Shown here in pieces: positions 43,931 to 54,319 of a DNA stretch of 64,000 nucleotides (position 1 is its first letter; every line of letters starts with the position of its first letter). The notes under the pieces are model-generated. The model saw only the letters and a list, made by a program, of their open reading frames with translations, was not told the DNA's origin and searched no databases. The translations under genes and the position numbers were made by a program. Source of the DNA: Rivularia sp. MS3 (GTDB taxonomy: Bacteria > Cyanobacteriota > Cyanobacteriia > Cyanobacteriales > Nostocaceae); contig JAHCMI010000012.1 of the NCBI GenBank assembly GCA_019192545.1, positions 84,885 through 148,884 of the forward strand, given 5' to 3'.

Positions 43931-46900
43931 TCACTGTTCGCTGTCTTCCTCTTCCAAAGGTAGCTCGATAACAAATTCCGCTCCGTTGCCAGGGGAAGAA
44001 AGACAGTACAAGTTACCACCATGTGTTTCTGCTACTATTTGATGGCTAATTGATAATCCTAAACCAGTTCCTTTTCCTTCAGGTTTAGTGGTAAAGAAAG
44101 CATCAAATAGTTTACTTCTGACTTTTTCTGGCATTCCAGGGCCATTATCCGCAATACGGATAGTTACTTTGTCTTCATCTGCTGAAGTACGAATAGTAAT
44201 AACATTCGGATTTTTCTCAACTTCAGTGTAAGTTTTGTCTTGATTCGATTCATCTAAAGCATCAATTGCATTCGCCAACAAATTCATAAATGCTTGGTTT
44301 AATTGACCTGAATAACACTTAACTAAAGGTAACTCTTCATACTTTTTGACAACTTCGATTTTAGGACGCTCTGAGTTTGCTTTAAAACGATGTTGCAAAA
44401 TCATTAAAGTTGTTTCGATGCCTTCATGAACGTTGATAGGCTTTTTCTCAGCGCTATCAGTACGCGAGAAATTCCGTAAAGACTGCATAATATCGCGAAT
44501 TCTGTCGGTTCCCAATTCCATAGAAGTTATCATTTTGGGTAAATCTTCTAGGAGGTAATTTAAATCTATTTCTTCTTGGAAAGTTTCAATTTCTTCTGGT
44601 GGAGAAGGTAGGTTAGCTTGGTATAGACTTAGTAATTCTAATAAATCTTCGATGTATTGATTGGCGATAGATAAATTACCAGCAATAAAACCAACGGGAT
44701 TATTAACTTCATGAGCAACACCCGCTACCAATTGTCCTAAAGAAGAGATTTTTTCAGTTTGAACTAACTGCGCTTGAGTTTGCTGTAACGTTTCCAAAGA
44801 TTGCTGTAACTGCTGTGACTTCTCCTGTTCACCAGCATAAAGATGAGCATTTTCGATTGCGATCGCAGCTTGTGAGGTGAGCAGCTTGAGAATTTCCAAG
44901 CGCGAGTTTGTAAATGCGCTAGTAGCTTGGTTGTTTTCGAGATAGATAATTCCGGTGAACTTACCTTGGTAGAAAATGGGAGCGCATAAAACTGATTTAG
45001 GCTGCTCGCGGAGTATGTAAGAATCCTCTTTATAAATTGCTTCTTGAGTTGCATCATTAAGTACCAAAGGTTGTTGAGTTCTGGCAACATAGTGAACAAC
45101 ACTTAAAGGGATATCTTGGCTTTCTTCTATAGGAGTTGACTGCAATACAACTAAATCTTTATCTTGGTCGTTATCAATAGCTTCAATAAATAACTGCTCG
45201 TCTTTGAGTAAAATTAAACAACCTTTTTGAGCAGCAGCATTTTCTAAAATAATAGATAAAAGTTTATCAAGGAGATTATCTAAAACGATTTCGCTGGTAA
45301 TAGCTTCCGAAGCTTTCATTACCGTAGTCAAATCAAGAAGATTATTGCTATTAGTAGATGAACCTAAAGCTCTCGAAGAACTACTAACAATAGTTCTGCT
45401 GATATCTTGTTCTGATGTTGCGCTGGTATCGCTGCGAATAATTAAATTAGGAAAACGTTCTTCTAAATCGTTAACCTTAGCTAAAGCACCCCAACGAATA
45501 TAGCCGTAGTAAGCATCAGTCATGTAGGTTTTAGCAATCTTATCCTTACCTAAATTAAGATAAAACTGCGCTGCAAGTTCGTTACCCAGGGCTTCCTCTT
45601 GGGTGTATTCATTTTCCTTCGCTCCGGCGATAGCGCGATCGTAGAGATTCATCGCTTTGACATTTTTCCCCGAGATTCGCGCTTTTTCCGCTTCCACCAA
45701 ATCGTACTTATGTTGAAAATTGCAGGCTGCATGATGCGCCCATTTCTTCATTTTCTTCTGATTAGCAGCGACTTTCTTGAGGTATTGCTTTTGTTCGGTA
45801 GGAGTGACGTTTTTATAATTTGCCAGGAGGGCAAGGGAGTAGTAGTAATTGTTGACGCAGTAGAGGTAGAAGCCGGGATTGCTTTCTTGGTACTTTTCGG
45901 TTAAGCGGGCGTTTTCGATTGCTTTTGTATAATCTTGAAAGAAATAACTGAGAATTGTTTTGCAGCTATAGTAAATACTTAGCCAAGTTGCATTTCCTTC
46001 CAACAGAGGAAGCATTTCTACTTCATTGAAACTACTACCAACTAAAGAAAACTTGCTAAAACTATTGTATTGTAAGTTTTGTTGGCTTTGTTTCATCGCA
46101 CTGATAATTAAAGCTACTGAAGTAAGCTTTAATTTATTCATTAGTTCAATATATTGCGTTAATTTTTTATCAACTAATTCAAGATTATTTCCACTTAATA
46201 ATAAATTGTTACTTATATTCCAAGCGCTATAACTTGCAAATTCTATATCACCAGTTTCTATTCCATTTTGTATTCCTTCCTGCATCGATAAAATTGACTG
46301 CCTCAGTGGTTCTTTAAAATGTCCAATCATAGAATTGAACAAAAAGTAAATTTTACACTTTAGCGAATTAGCGCTTATTTTTTCAAGTATTGATATACTT
46401 AAACGTCCAAATCTATAACCTTCTTCAATATCACCAAATTTCTCACATAAGATAGCACCATAAGCATCATAAGCAAAAGCAGCAGCACCACAATTACCAT
46501 ACTTAACTGATAATCTAACCATTGCAAATACAGTTAATGGGAAGTAAAAGGAACCTCCCATACTAGCAGCAGGAGCAATAAGCATTAAAACTTGCATTGC
46601 AGCTAGTTTGTAAGCATCGGTCATTCTAGGCAAATAAGCTAAATCTTCAATTCTTTTATTTACTAAAGCTAATTTAGTCTGTAGAGCAGATACTAAAATA
46701 TACTGTATCTTTGGTTGAGCAGGTAATCGTACCCCAAGTAATTTTAAAACCTGAACTCCTAGTTCTAAGGCTTCTGACATACGATTTTGAGCAATATTAG
46801 ACTGAATTTGAATCTTATATATTCTTACTTTATCTAAAATAGTATTAGCCTTTTGTAAGGCAAGCGTTCCTAAATTTTTTGATTCCTCGAAGTTACCATA

Positions 46901-49411
46901 TAGATATTCTGATTCTGCTGCTTCTACATATAAATTAAGTATAATTTCATAGTTTTTTTGCCAATTATGATTGGCTAAAAGTTGTAAGCCTGTGCTTAGA
47001 TATTTGACAGCAGTTTCATAAGCAGTAGCGGTTTTTGCTTTTCTCCCAGCAATCAAATTAAGTTTTGCCAGTTCGTCTTTTTCAGATTGTTCAGTTAGTA
47101 AATCAACGCCAAAGTTTAACTGATTCACAATGTCTAATATATTTTCCGAAAGCAATTCTGGAGGTGTTTGCTTTAATAACAATCGACCAATTTTTAGATG
47201 AGTTTCTTGTTTATCAGATTCAGGAATGAATGAATATGCTGCTTGCTGCACGCGGTCGTGTAAAAACCTATAGCCAACTTTAGCTATCTTAGATTTTAAA
47301 TTTAATAGAGAAAAGTTATGATGTTTTATATCTTTTTCATCTTTTTCTACACTTTCTTCAAACACTAAAGGAATCTTATATGCTTCGCTTAGAGGTAGAA
47401 TCAACCCAGCTTGTAATGCAGAATCTAATTCCTTAGCAGTACTTACTGAATATTTTTCATTTACAATTGACAGTACATCAAGTGTAAAGTTATCTCCAAT
47501 ACAAGCGGCTAACTGCAAAACTTTTTGTGTAGATTCTGGTAACTTCTTGATTCTATTAGCAACTAAATCAACCACACTTTTATCAGTAATACCAATAGCT
47601 TGAATTTCTTCAATATCCCACTTCCACATCCCTTGACGTTTTTCTTTACTTCTTAAGGAAGAAAAAGGGACTAAATCAAATTTTAAAAGGTTTTCTTGAT
47701 AGAGCGTTTGCAATAATTGAGTTATAAAAAAGGGATTTGCACCAGTTTTATTACAAATTAATTCAGCTAAAGTGTCAACTCGTTCGGTTGTATCGTCCAA
47801 AGTTTCTGCTACTAGCTGAGTCACATCTGCAATCTCAAGAGGTTGCAAAACAATATTATTAACAGTTGTTTTGCTCTTTTCTATTTCTTCTAAAGTTTGA
47901 ATTAAAGGATGAGTTGGACTGACTTCATTATCGCGGTAAGCTCCAATCAAAAGTAAGTATTTGGTTTCAGATTCAGTTGTCAATATTTGCATTAACTTCA
48001 ACGTGCCAGAATCCGCCCACTGTAAGTCATCAAGAAAGATCGCTAAGGGATGTTCTTTTTTTGCAAAAACGTTTATAAATTCGGTAAAAACTCGATTAAA
48101 ACGGTTTTGGGCTTCTGTTCCACCTAACTGGGGAATTTCCACTTGTTTACCAATAATGAGTTCAACTTCTGGAATTACATCAATAATTACTTGTCCGTTT
48201 GCACCTACAGCAGTAAGTATTTTGCTACGCCATTGTTCAAGCTGAGTACTACTTTCTGTAAGTAGCTGCTGCATCAAGCAGCTCAAAGCTTGAATTAAAG
48301 AAGCATAAGGAATATTACGCTTAAATTGGTCAAATTTACCGCTAATGAAGTAACCCCGTTTTTGGGTAATGGGTTTATTAATTTCATAGACTACCGATGA
48401 TTTACCAATTCCCGAATAGCCGGAAACTAATATAAGCTCGCGGCTTCCTTTACTTACTCTTTTAAAAGCATCCAGAAGTTGATTAACTTGAGTTTCTCTA
48501 CCATAAAGCTTTTGAGGAATCAGTAATTGACTCAATACATCTAATCGTCCTGGTTGAAACTCGATGATTGTTCCCGTCATTTCTAACTGTTCGCGACATA
48601 GTTCTAAATCCGCTAAAAGCCCTTTAGCAGTTTGATAGCGGTCTTCGGCGTTTTTCGCTATTAGCTTTTCTACTACGTTGGCGATCGCGTTCGGAACTTC
48701 TGAATTTAATTTTTGAATTTGGATCGGTTGTCTAGCAATATGGGAATGAATTAACTCTAAAGAGTCGTTACTTTGGAAAGGTAATCTTCCGGTAAGCATT
48801 TCATAGAAAGTTACACCCAGCGAATAAAAATCTGTGCGATAGTCTAGGGAGCGATTCATTCTTCCGGTTTGCTCGGGGGACATATATGTCAATGTCCCTT
48901 CGAGTTGATTGGGGTTGGTTATTTGCAGTTTTTCTTGACTAAGTCTGGAAGCGATACTAAAGTCAGTAAGCTTAACTTCTCCCGTTTTAGGATTGATAAT
49001 GATATTGTCTGCTTTGATATCTTTATGAATAATATTGTAAGAATGCAGCGATACTAAAGCTTTGGCTAACTGTACCGCAATGTCTAAAAACTTTGATAAA
49101 TCTAATTTTTGGTTGGAAAGTACTTGTTTGAGAGACTGCCCACCGAAATCCTCCAACACGAGTACTAAACGATTTTGCTCGGTTTCAAGCCTTAATATTT
49201 TAACAACACCTTCTAAATCAAGATTTTCAGTAATTTTATGTTCGTGCTTCAAACGAGTAATCGCATCTAGGGTAGGATAGTCTTCTTTAAGGATTTTAAG
49301 AATGACCTTTTCTTGATTTAAATGCGATGTACCCCGATAAATAATAGTGTTGATTCCCTCGTATATGACTTCCGTAATGTCATAACCGGGAACCAAGGTA
49401 GATGTGAGCAT
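43931..49411 (-). CDS. Giant hybrid signalling protein: Ser/Thr kinase, AAA ATPase, TPR-like, GAF, histidine kinase
   Basis: 1826 residues. Order: kinase-like domain about 8-270 (HKDIKADNI with Asp near 130, then LTDFSIASRL where DFG is DFS); predicted NTPase with GYSGIGKSSVVYE (near 332) and LAIFLDDLQWAD; helical-repeat region about 750-1300; GAF about 1370-1520; histidine kinase with H-box GVAHEVNNPVGF (His near 1565), N-box NLLANAIDALDE, ADNGPGMP and GKGTGLGLSISHQI. This architecture is frequent in filamentous cyanobacteria. No receiver domain or response regulator gene is adjacent. Ligand and partner unknown. Confidence 0.93.
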   Translation of the reverse strand: MLTSTLVPGYDITEVIYEGINTIIYRGTSHLNQEKVILKILKEDYPTLDAITRLKHEHKITENLDLEGVVKILRLETEQNRLVLVLEDFGGQSLKQVLSNQKLDLSKFLDIAVQLAKALVSLHSYNIIHKDIKADNIIINPKTGEVKLTDFSIASRLSQEKLQITNPNQLEGTLTYMSPEQTGRMNRSLDYRTDFYSLGVTFYEMLTGRLPFQSNDSLELIHSHIARQPIQIQKLNSEVPNAIANVVEKLIAKNAEDRYQTAKGLLADLELCREQLEMTGTIIEFQPGRLDVLSQLLIPQKLYGRETQVNQLLDAFKRVSKGSRELILVSGYSGIGKSSVVYEINKPITQKRGYFISGKFDQFKRNIPYASLIQALSCLMQQLLTESSTQLEQWRSKILTAVGANGQVIIDVIPEVELIIGKQVEIPQLGGTEAQNRFNRVFTEFINVFAKKEHPLAIFLDDLQWADSGTLKLMQILTTESETKYLLLIGAYRDNEVSPTHPLIQTLEEIEKSKTTVNNIVLQPLEIADVTQLVAETLDDTTERVDTLAELICNKTGANPFFITQLLQTLYQENLLKFDLVPFSSLRSKEKRQGMWKWDIEEIQAIGITDKSVVDLVANRIKKLPESTQKVLQLAACIGDNFTLDVLSIVNEKYSVSTAKELDSALQAGLILPLSEAYKIPLVFEESVEKDEKDIKHHNFSLLNLKSKIAKVGYRFLHDRVQQAAYSFIPESDKQETHLKIGRLLLKQTPPELLSENILDIVNQLNFGVDLLTEQSEKDELAKLNLIAGRKAKTATAYETAVKYLSTGLQLLANHNWQKNYEIILNLYVEAAESEYLYGNFEESKNLGTLALQKANTILDKVRIYKIQIQSNIAQNRMSEALELGVQVLKLLGVRLPAQPKIQYILVSALQTKLALVNKRIEDLAYLPRMTDAYKLAAMQVLMLIAPAASMGGSFYFPLTVFAMVRLSVKYGNCGAAAFAYDAYGAILCEKFGDIEEGYRFGRLSISILEKISANSLKCKIYFLFNSMIGHFKEPLRQSILSMQEGIQNGIETGDIEFASYSAWNISNNLLLSGNNLELVDKKLTQYIELMNKLKLTSVALIISAMKQSQQNLQYNSFSKFSLVGSSFNEVEMLPLLEGNATWLSIYYSCKTILSYFFQDYTKAIENARLTEKYQESNPGFYLYCVNNYYYSLALLANYKNVTPTEQKQYLKKVAANQKKMKKWAHHAACNFQHKYDLVEAEKARISGKNVKAMNLYDRAIAGAKENEYTQEEALGNELAAQFYLNLGKDKIAKTYMTDAYYGYIRWGALAKVNDLEERFPNLIIRSDTSATSEQDISRTIVSSSSRALGSSTNSNNLLDLTTVMKASEAITSEIVLDNLLDKLLSIILENAAAQKGCLILLKDEQLFIEAIDNDQDKDLVVLQSTPIEESQDIPLSVVHYVARTQQPLVLNDATQEAIYKEDSYILREQPKSVLCAPIFYQGKFTGIIYLENNQATSAFTNSRLEILKLLTSQAAIAIENAHLYAGEQEKSQQLQQSLETLQQTQAQLVQTEKISSLGQLVAGVAHEVNNPVGFIAGNLSIANQYIEDLLELLSLYQANLPSPPEEIETFQEEIDLNYLLEDLPKMITSMELGTDRIRDIMQSLRNFSRTDSAEKKPINVHEGIETTLMILQHRFKANSERPKIEVVKKYEELPLVKCYSGQLNQAFMNLLANAIDALDESNQDKTYTEVEKNPNVITIRTSADEDKVTIRIADNGPGMPEKVRSKLFDAFFTTKPEGKGTGLGLSISHQIVAETHGGNLYCLSSPGNGAEFVIELPLEEEDSEQ

Positions 49412-49557
49412 TACACAATCCTTCCTAGAAGAGTATAAATGTGTTCGTATATTTAGGGTTCCCTAATATCCTCTTTTTCAAACATCTATAGGGTCATTTT
49501 GTTGAAAATTTAAAATATATCGTCAATTGAAATTAATTATTTATAGTTACTCCTTAT

Positions 49558-49586
49558 AAAAAATGCCCTCAGACATAATCTAGGGC
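49558..49586 (-). terminator. Rho-independent terminator
   Basis: Minus strand GCCCT, 12-nt loop, AGGGC, then A and six T. It follows the flavoprotein stop by about 95 nt. Confidence 0.65.
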
Positions 49587-49680
49587 TACAAATAGAAAAA
49601 GCTTGTTAATGCAAATTGATAAAAAATATCTTTTTGACTCAAAAAATTTTTAATGGCATTTTTCGACAAAAATTTTATAA

Positions 49681-51312
49681 TCAACTGATACTTGTTTGAG
49701 TTAATATCTCACACTTTGGCAATGCCGGAATAATTTGTGTAAATTTGGATTGATAATTATCTATTAACTGTGAATCAAAGAATTTCAACAATGGTTTAAT
49801 ATGTATATCTTCTAACCATTCACTAGCTAAATCCTCTATAATATGATGTTCGGCAAGTAAATTACCTTGGGAAAAACGGCGAATGATTGGATGAATAAAA
49901 GCACTTTCTTGAGCCTTATCTATATTTTCCTTATGAACGCGCTCTATAGCAAAAGGATTTTGATTAGCTTTAAGGATATCTAAACCAAATTCTAAAGTAA
50001 TAGTGTAGTAATGAGTGTTATTCCCTAATTCGCTGTCATGAACGTAATCAGTAGGAAGTTCTTGATAGTATTTAGCATACTTAAATTCATCTGATATCAC
50101 AATTACATCACATAAGAAGCCAGTTTGTTGCCACAGACCTGCACTAACATTAACACGCTTGATAATTGCATCAACAATTTTTTCCGAAGTAAGGTTAATC
50201 GTTTGATTTGGCAAATCCTTACTTTGATATTTCTGCTCTAATATATGATGTAAAGCACGGATATTGTGGCGAAATCCATGAATAAATCCAGATTGTTTTT
50301 TCTTGAAATCTCGCATATGCATTAGTACACCTGCGAAATACAAATTTTTAATATTAGTCGATTCCCATTCTGATGTTTGCTCTGGAAAGCGATTATTAAT
50401 CGTCAAGTTTGGCTTACAGCTTTTATCAAAAATTGAAGCATCAAAGCGCCAACCAGTACATACTATTACACGGTCATAAATTAAATTTTCTTTTTCTTGA
50501 TGGGCGTGTGTATAACTAAAAGATACTACAAACTTATCATTATCCCGTTTGATATTGTCAATAGTTGCATCAATAACAACATTTTGAGATTTTAATTGAT
50601 AAGTATCTAAAATATTGTTATTTACTGCCCTTAAATGTCCCACATATTTAGTTTCCCATGCCATTTTTACAGGACTAGGACTAGCTAAATGAATTTGGGC
50701 TGTTGTATCAACAAGAGCATCAGCAGTTTCAAAACCTGAATTACCTTTACCGATAATTAATACTTTCTCATTGATAAAATCTTCAGGGTTAACAGATACG
50801 TCCGTGTAATTTTCAGCTAATTCAATTCCAGGAATTTCAGGAACATAAGCTTTAGTAAAACCAGTAGCAATTATAAGATGTTTGGAAACATAAGCATTAC
50901 CATAGCTATCTAAAATTTGAAAACTATTGTTTTTTAATATTTTTATAACTTTAGTGCCATACTGAATTTTTATATTGAAATGATTTGCAAAATCATTTAA
51001 GTATTGTACTAAGTTATCTGCATTTGGAAAATAGCGTTTGCTGTAATTCTTAAACAGCATTTCTTCACTATCACTTAGTAAAGAATTCCAGTCCCATCTC
51101 AAATTTATTTCTGGATTCTCATATCCGGTATAAACTTTATTGATAGAAATTAGCTTGCGGTGTATGGGATACTTATTAAAGAAAGTTCCAGGATTTTCTC
51201 CTGCTTCTAAAATAAGATAGTTCCGATTAGCTTTTTCTAAGAAATATCCTAGTTGTAATCCAGCAGGCCCGGCACCAATTATTAAATAATCAAATTCTGT
51301 TCTATTTTGCAT
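49681..51312 (-). CDS. FAD-dependent oxidoreductase, FOXRED2/monooxygenase-like
   Basis: 543 residues. FAD-binding LIIGAGPAGLQLGYFLEKAN at about 10-29; second Rossmann motif VLIIGKGNSGFETADAL near 193 for NAD(P)H; ATGFTKAYVPEIPG and VIVCTGWRFD match the FAD-binding ATG/TGW signatures. The C-terminal 200 residues are a separate domain (GLWQQTGFLCDVIVIS, HYYTITLEFGLDILKAN), as in FOXRED2/ERFAD of animals. Substrate unknown. It lies 114 nt downstream of the haem-oxygenase-like gene in the same direction, with a terminator after it, so the two probably form a two-gene unit. Confidence 0.85.
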   Translation of the reverse strand: MQNRTEFDYLIIGAGPAGLQLGYFLEKANRNYLILEAGENPGTFFNKYPIHRKLISINKVYTGYENPEINLRWDWNSLLSDSEEMLFKNYSKRYFPNADNLVQYLNDFANHFNIKIQYGTKVIKILKNNSFQILDSYGNAYVSKHLIIATGFTKAYVPEIPGIELAENYTDVSVNPEDFINEKVLIIGKGNSGFETADALVDTTAQIHLASPSPVKMAWETKYVGHLRAVNNNILDTYQLKSQNVVIDATIDNIKRDNDKFVVSFSYTHAHQEKENLIYDRVIVCTGWRFDASIFDKSCKPNLTINNRFPEQTSEWESTNIKNLYFAGVLMHMRDFKKKQSGFIHGFRHNIRALHHILEQKYQSKDLPNQTINLTSEKIVDAIIKRVNVSAGLWQQTGFLCDVIVISDEFKYAKYYQELPTDYVHDSELGNNTHYYTITLEFGLDILKANQNPFAIERVHKENIDKAQESAFIHPIIRRFSQGNLLAEHHIIEDLASEWLEDIHIKPLLKFFDSQLIDNYQSKFTQIIPALPKCEILTQTSIS

Positions 51313-51345
51313 TTTTAAATCATTTTATATTTTACTAAACAATTA

Positions 51346-51378
51346 CTCTCAGGCTAAAATTTACGTAAAACCTGAGAG
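51346..51378 (-). promoter_or_regulatory. Hairpin between the di-iron enzyme and flavoprotein genes
   Basis: CTCTCAGG (51346-51353) pairs with CCTGAGAG (51371-51378), 17-nt loop containing the palindrome TTTACGTAAA. No long T run follows on the minus strand, so it may be a processing or partial termination site rather than a full terminator. Confidence 0.5.
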
Positions 51379-51426
51379 AATAGATAGAAGAAGTAATAAT
51401 AATATCTTTACTCGTTTAATTAACTC

Positions 51427-52173
51427 TTATTTGTTTACTAAAGATTCTTCTAACGAACTAGTTTTACAAAATGGCTGTTCAAAATAGTGATTGTGAGCAT
51501 ACTTCATTAAATTGTTAACTAATTGAGAGAAAGTATTATAAACAGTTTCAACAATGCATATAGCTTTCACTTTTTCATCTTCAGTCAGTTGAACGTTTTC
51601 TAAAAGCTGCTCCATATTATCTATCTCACCAAAGACATGACCTGTTTCTACAGCAAGGTGAGAAGCTGAAAAATAGCGATTACGTTTTTGGGTAATTTTT
51701 TCAAGTTCTTGACCAACTTCTGCAAATGCAGAAAAAGCAACAATTCCTGTTGCTTCTACAGTTTCAATAGCAACTAATTTAATAGCTGGACTAGCGTTAA
51801 GAGTAGATGCAACTAAATTGTAAGCTAGTAAGCGTGCTGTTTGTGTTTCTTCACCCCATAAAAATCTTAAAGTATCACTTAACTTTAACGGAGAATCTAA
51901 GTCTAACCTTTCTAAATCTGTAAGAAACCACCTCCAATGACGACCATCTTCATAACTATGAAAATTAATTATTTTCTGAATTGGATCTGTAGTTGGTTCG
52001 TTTCGCAAGATACAGTTATTTAAATCCTTCACACTCATAATTAGCGGAATTACACAGGGAACCCAGACTAATCTTTGTCTCGGATGTATACTTTTATCTC
52101 GCAAAAATTGAAAAAACGGAAGCTGTGCAAATTCTTTATTCTTCTGTTCAATCAGTTCTAAAACTTCTTTCAT
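51427..52173 (-). CDS. Haem-oxygenase-like putative di-iron oxidase
   Basis: 248 residues, all-helical. Candidate metal ligands are grouped as in the haem-oxygenase-like di-iron oxidase/oxygenase (HDO) superfamily: NFHSYEDGRHW (His72, Glu75, Asp76, His79), VAIETVEATG (Glu137, Glu140) and SASHLAVETGHVFGEID (His172, Glu176, His179). There is no CxxC or haem-binding motif. HDOs oxidise amines, amino acids or fatty acids with O2 and are usually found with a reductase; here the partner would be the downstream flavoprotein. Product unknown. Confidence 0.75.
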   Translation of the reverse strand: MKEVLELIEQKNKEFAQLPFFQFLRDKSIHPRQRLVWVPCVIPLIMSVKDLNNCILRNEPTTDPIQKIINFHSYEDGRHWRWFLTDLERLDLDSPLKLSDTLRFLWGEETQTARLLAYNLVASTLNASPAIKLVAIETVEATGIVAFSAFAEVGQELEKITQKRNRYFSASHLAVETGHVFGEIDNMEQLLENVQLTEDEKVKAICIVETVYNTFSQLVNNLMKYAHNHYFEQPFCKTSSLEESLVNK

Positions 52174-52735
52174 TTTAATTCTTTAGAGTCAAGGTACAAT
52201 CTTCTTTGAATAAAGATGGTATTTGCACTAATCCCTGACACTATCATCTAATAGCTAAAATATTCACCGAATAAATATGCAAATATCTGGCTATCAAAAG
52301 ATTACAAAATGAGAACCTGTATTCAAAAATGCGAGCCTCACATAAACAAACTTTTTCTGAATTTGTGTATTAAACACTTTTCAGTTTTAGCAGTCTTGTT
52401 TTAGCTCCATAACTAATTATTAAGTGTGACAAATTATTTTTTAAATGGGTAGGGGTTTAAACTAATCTTTATTGAAATAAAAATAATTAGAATAAATACG
52501 GACAACCGAATTAGCTATTAATCTATAAGATAAGTTTTTATTTCATATCAGTTTCCGAAAATATACTGAAGATAAATATTTTTATACTGAAAATCATTAT
52601 TTTTTTCATTAATAGCTATAAATCGCGTAGATAAATTCCACATTCAAAACCCCTCTCCTTGATAAGGAAAGGGGGAAGGGGTGAGGTTTTCACTCTTCGA
52701 CAAATAGAAGAAATAGAAGCAAATAAGTTGAAATA
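52174..52735. other. Intergenic region with REP-like repeat
   Basis: AT-rich; apart from the 52649-52686 repeat no gene or site is supported. It holds the promoter of the di-iron/flavoprotein unit. Confidence 0.5.
52649..52686. repeat. REP-like palindromic repeat, copy 3
   Basis: ACCCCTCTCCTTGATAAGGA followed by AAGGGGGAAGGGGTGAGG. On the minus strand it forms a hairpin followed by TTTTG, 50 nt after glgA, so it may act as its terminator. Related to the copies at 6518 and 12576. Confidence 0.6.
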
Positions 52736-54151
52736 TTAACTCTTCGCAGTCACTTCTTCTTTCTTCTCTTCTTCTTCCGGTAAACCCAAAATTGATTTAT
52801 ACAAACTCACATACTTCTTTGCTGAAAGCTCCCAACTGAAGTTCTGACTCATACCCCGTTGCTGTAATTCTTGCCATTGAGGTTTAAATCGGAAACCTTC
52901 CCAAGCGCGTACCATACATGTGTACTGGTCTAAAGCTTCGTAACGGTCGAAGCAATAACCCGTACCGCTATGATTTACTGGATCGTGATGGGATACTGTA
53001 TCTACTAATCCTCCAGTACGTCGGACAATTGGCACGCAACCGTAGCGCATTGCTAGCATTTGACTGATACCGCAAGGTTCAAAACGACTTGGCATTAAAA
53101 ATGCATCGCTTCCGGCATAGATACGACGAGCTAATGCATCGTTATATAGTATATAGCTCGCCATCCTTCCGGGAAAACGCGATGCCATTTGCCATAGTTG
53201 GGTTTCGTAATTTCTGTCTCCGGTTCCCAAAACTACAAACTGAGCATCTGTATAGGATAAAAATTTATCGAGAACCTGTAACATTAAATCAATGCCTTTT
53301 TGCTCTACCAAACGAGATACCATCCCGATTAAAAAGGCTTTGCTATTAACTTCTAATCCTAATTCTTCTTGTAAAGCGATTTTATTCGGCTTGCGTTTAT
53401 CTAAAGTTTCACTGGTGTATTGCTCGCCAATATATTTGTCTGTTTGTGGGTTATAAACTTCGGTATCTATACCATTGACAATACCCGATAACTTACCGCT
53501 GATAAATGAGAGCAATCCTTCCAATGTTTCGCCATAATCAGCAGTTTTGATTTGCTCGGCATAAGTCGGAGAAACGGTAGTTACTCTATCGGCAAACTGT
53601 ACCGCAGCCGCCATAGTATTGTGTCCTTGCATGTACCACGGACACCAGGTAATTTTCTCTAAATACCATTGCCAAGGACCTTGATAAGCTAAGTTGTGAA
53701 TCGTAAATACGGTACTAATATCGGGAGATTGATGCAGCCATACCGGAAGCATTCCCGTATGCCAATCGTGGCAGTGGACTATCTCGGGTTTCCAATAATT
53801 CCAGCAAAATTCGGCAGCACCATTCGCAAAGAAAGTGAAACGCCAATCTTCATCATCACCACTATAGATTTTGCGCGGATCGAAAGCCGGGTGACCAAAT
53901 AAATACAAAGGAACATCAGTACCGGGAAGCACGGATTCGTAAACCGCAAAATCATTAAACATGGCATATCCCCACCAAACTGGCTCTTCGGGAATTTCCA
54001 TTTTGTCGGACAGAAAACCGTAATAAGGCATGAAAATCCGCACGTCATGCCCCATTTTCCGCAATATCTTAGGCAATGCACCCACAACATCACCCATTCC
54101 GCCGACTTTCGCTACCGGAGCCGCTTCCGCTGCCACAAATAGAATCCGCAT
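52736..54151 (-). CDS. glgA: Glycogen synthase (ADP-glucose type)
   Basis: 471 residues, GT5 family. Opening [20 protein letters not shown] (Lys15 in KVGG binds ADP-glucose), [51 protein letters not shown] and the C-terminal [19 protein letters not shown] with TGGLVDTV are all intact. It elongates alpha-1,4-glucan chains for glycogen storage. Heptamer repeats reach to the start codon. Upstream is hemC in the same direction, separated by 168 nt of repeats. Confidence 0.96.
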   Translation of the reverse strand: MRILFVAAEAAPVAKVGGMGDVVGALPKILRKMGHDVRIFMPYYGFLSDKMEIPEEPVWWGYAMFNDFAVYESVLPGTDVPLYLFGHPAFDPRKIYSGDDEDWRFTFFANGAAEFCWNYWKPEIVHCHDWHTGMLPVWLHQSPDISTVFTIHNLAYQGPWQWYLEKITWCPWYMQGHNTMAAAVQFADRVTTVSPTYAEQIKTADYGETLEGLLSFISGKLSGIVNGIDTEVYNPQTDKYIGEQYTSETLDKRKPNKIALQEELGLEVNSKAFLIGMVSRLVEQKGIDLMLQVLDKFLSYTDAQFVVLGTGDRNYETQLWQMASRFPGRMASYILYNDALARRIYAGSDAFLMPSRFEPCGISQMLAMRYGCVPIVRRTGGLVDTVSHHDPVNHSGTGYCFDRYEALDQYTCMVRAWEGFRFKPQWQELQQRGMSQNFSWELSAKKYVSLYKSILGLPEEEEKKEEVTAKS

Positions 54152-54153
54152 TT

Positions 54154-54318
54154 CAGTTATCAGTTATCAGTTATCAGTTGTCAGTTATAAATTATCAGTT
54201 GTTGGTTGATAGTTGATAGTTGTTAGTTGTTAATCTTTACCTGCTGATTGAATATCACCTGCTAACTGCTAAATGCTAACTGTTTACTGTTCACTGTTAA
54301 CTGCTCACTGCTCGCTGA
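54154..54318. repeat. Short tandem heptamer repeats
   Basis: CAGTTATCAGTTATCAGTTA, GTTGATAGTTGATAGTTG and CTGCTAACTGCTAAATGCTA units fill the hemC-glgA gap completely, to the glgA start. Confidence 0.8.
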
Positions 54319-54319
54319 A

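Noticed and set aside
45599..45904. 101-codon plus-strand frame inside the giant kinase gene
   Set aside because: Antisense to the helical-repeat region; no ribosome site or family match.
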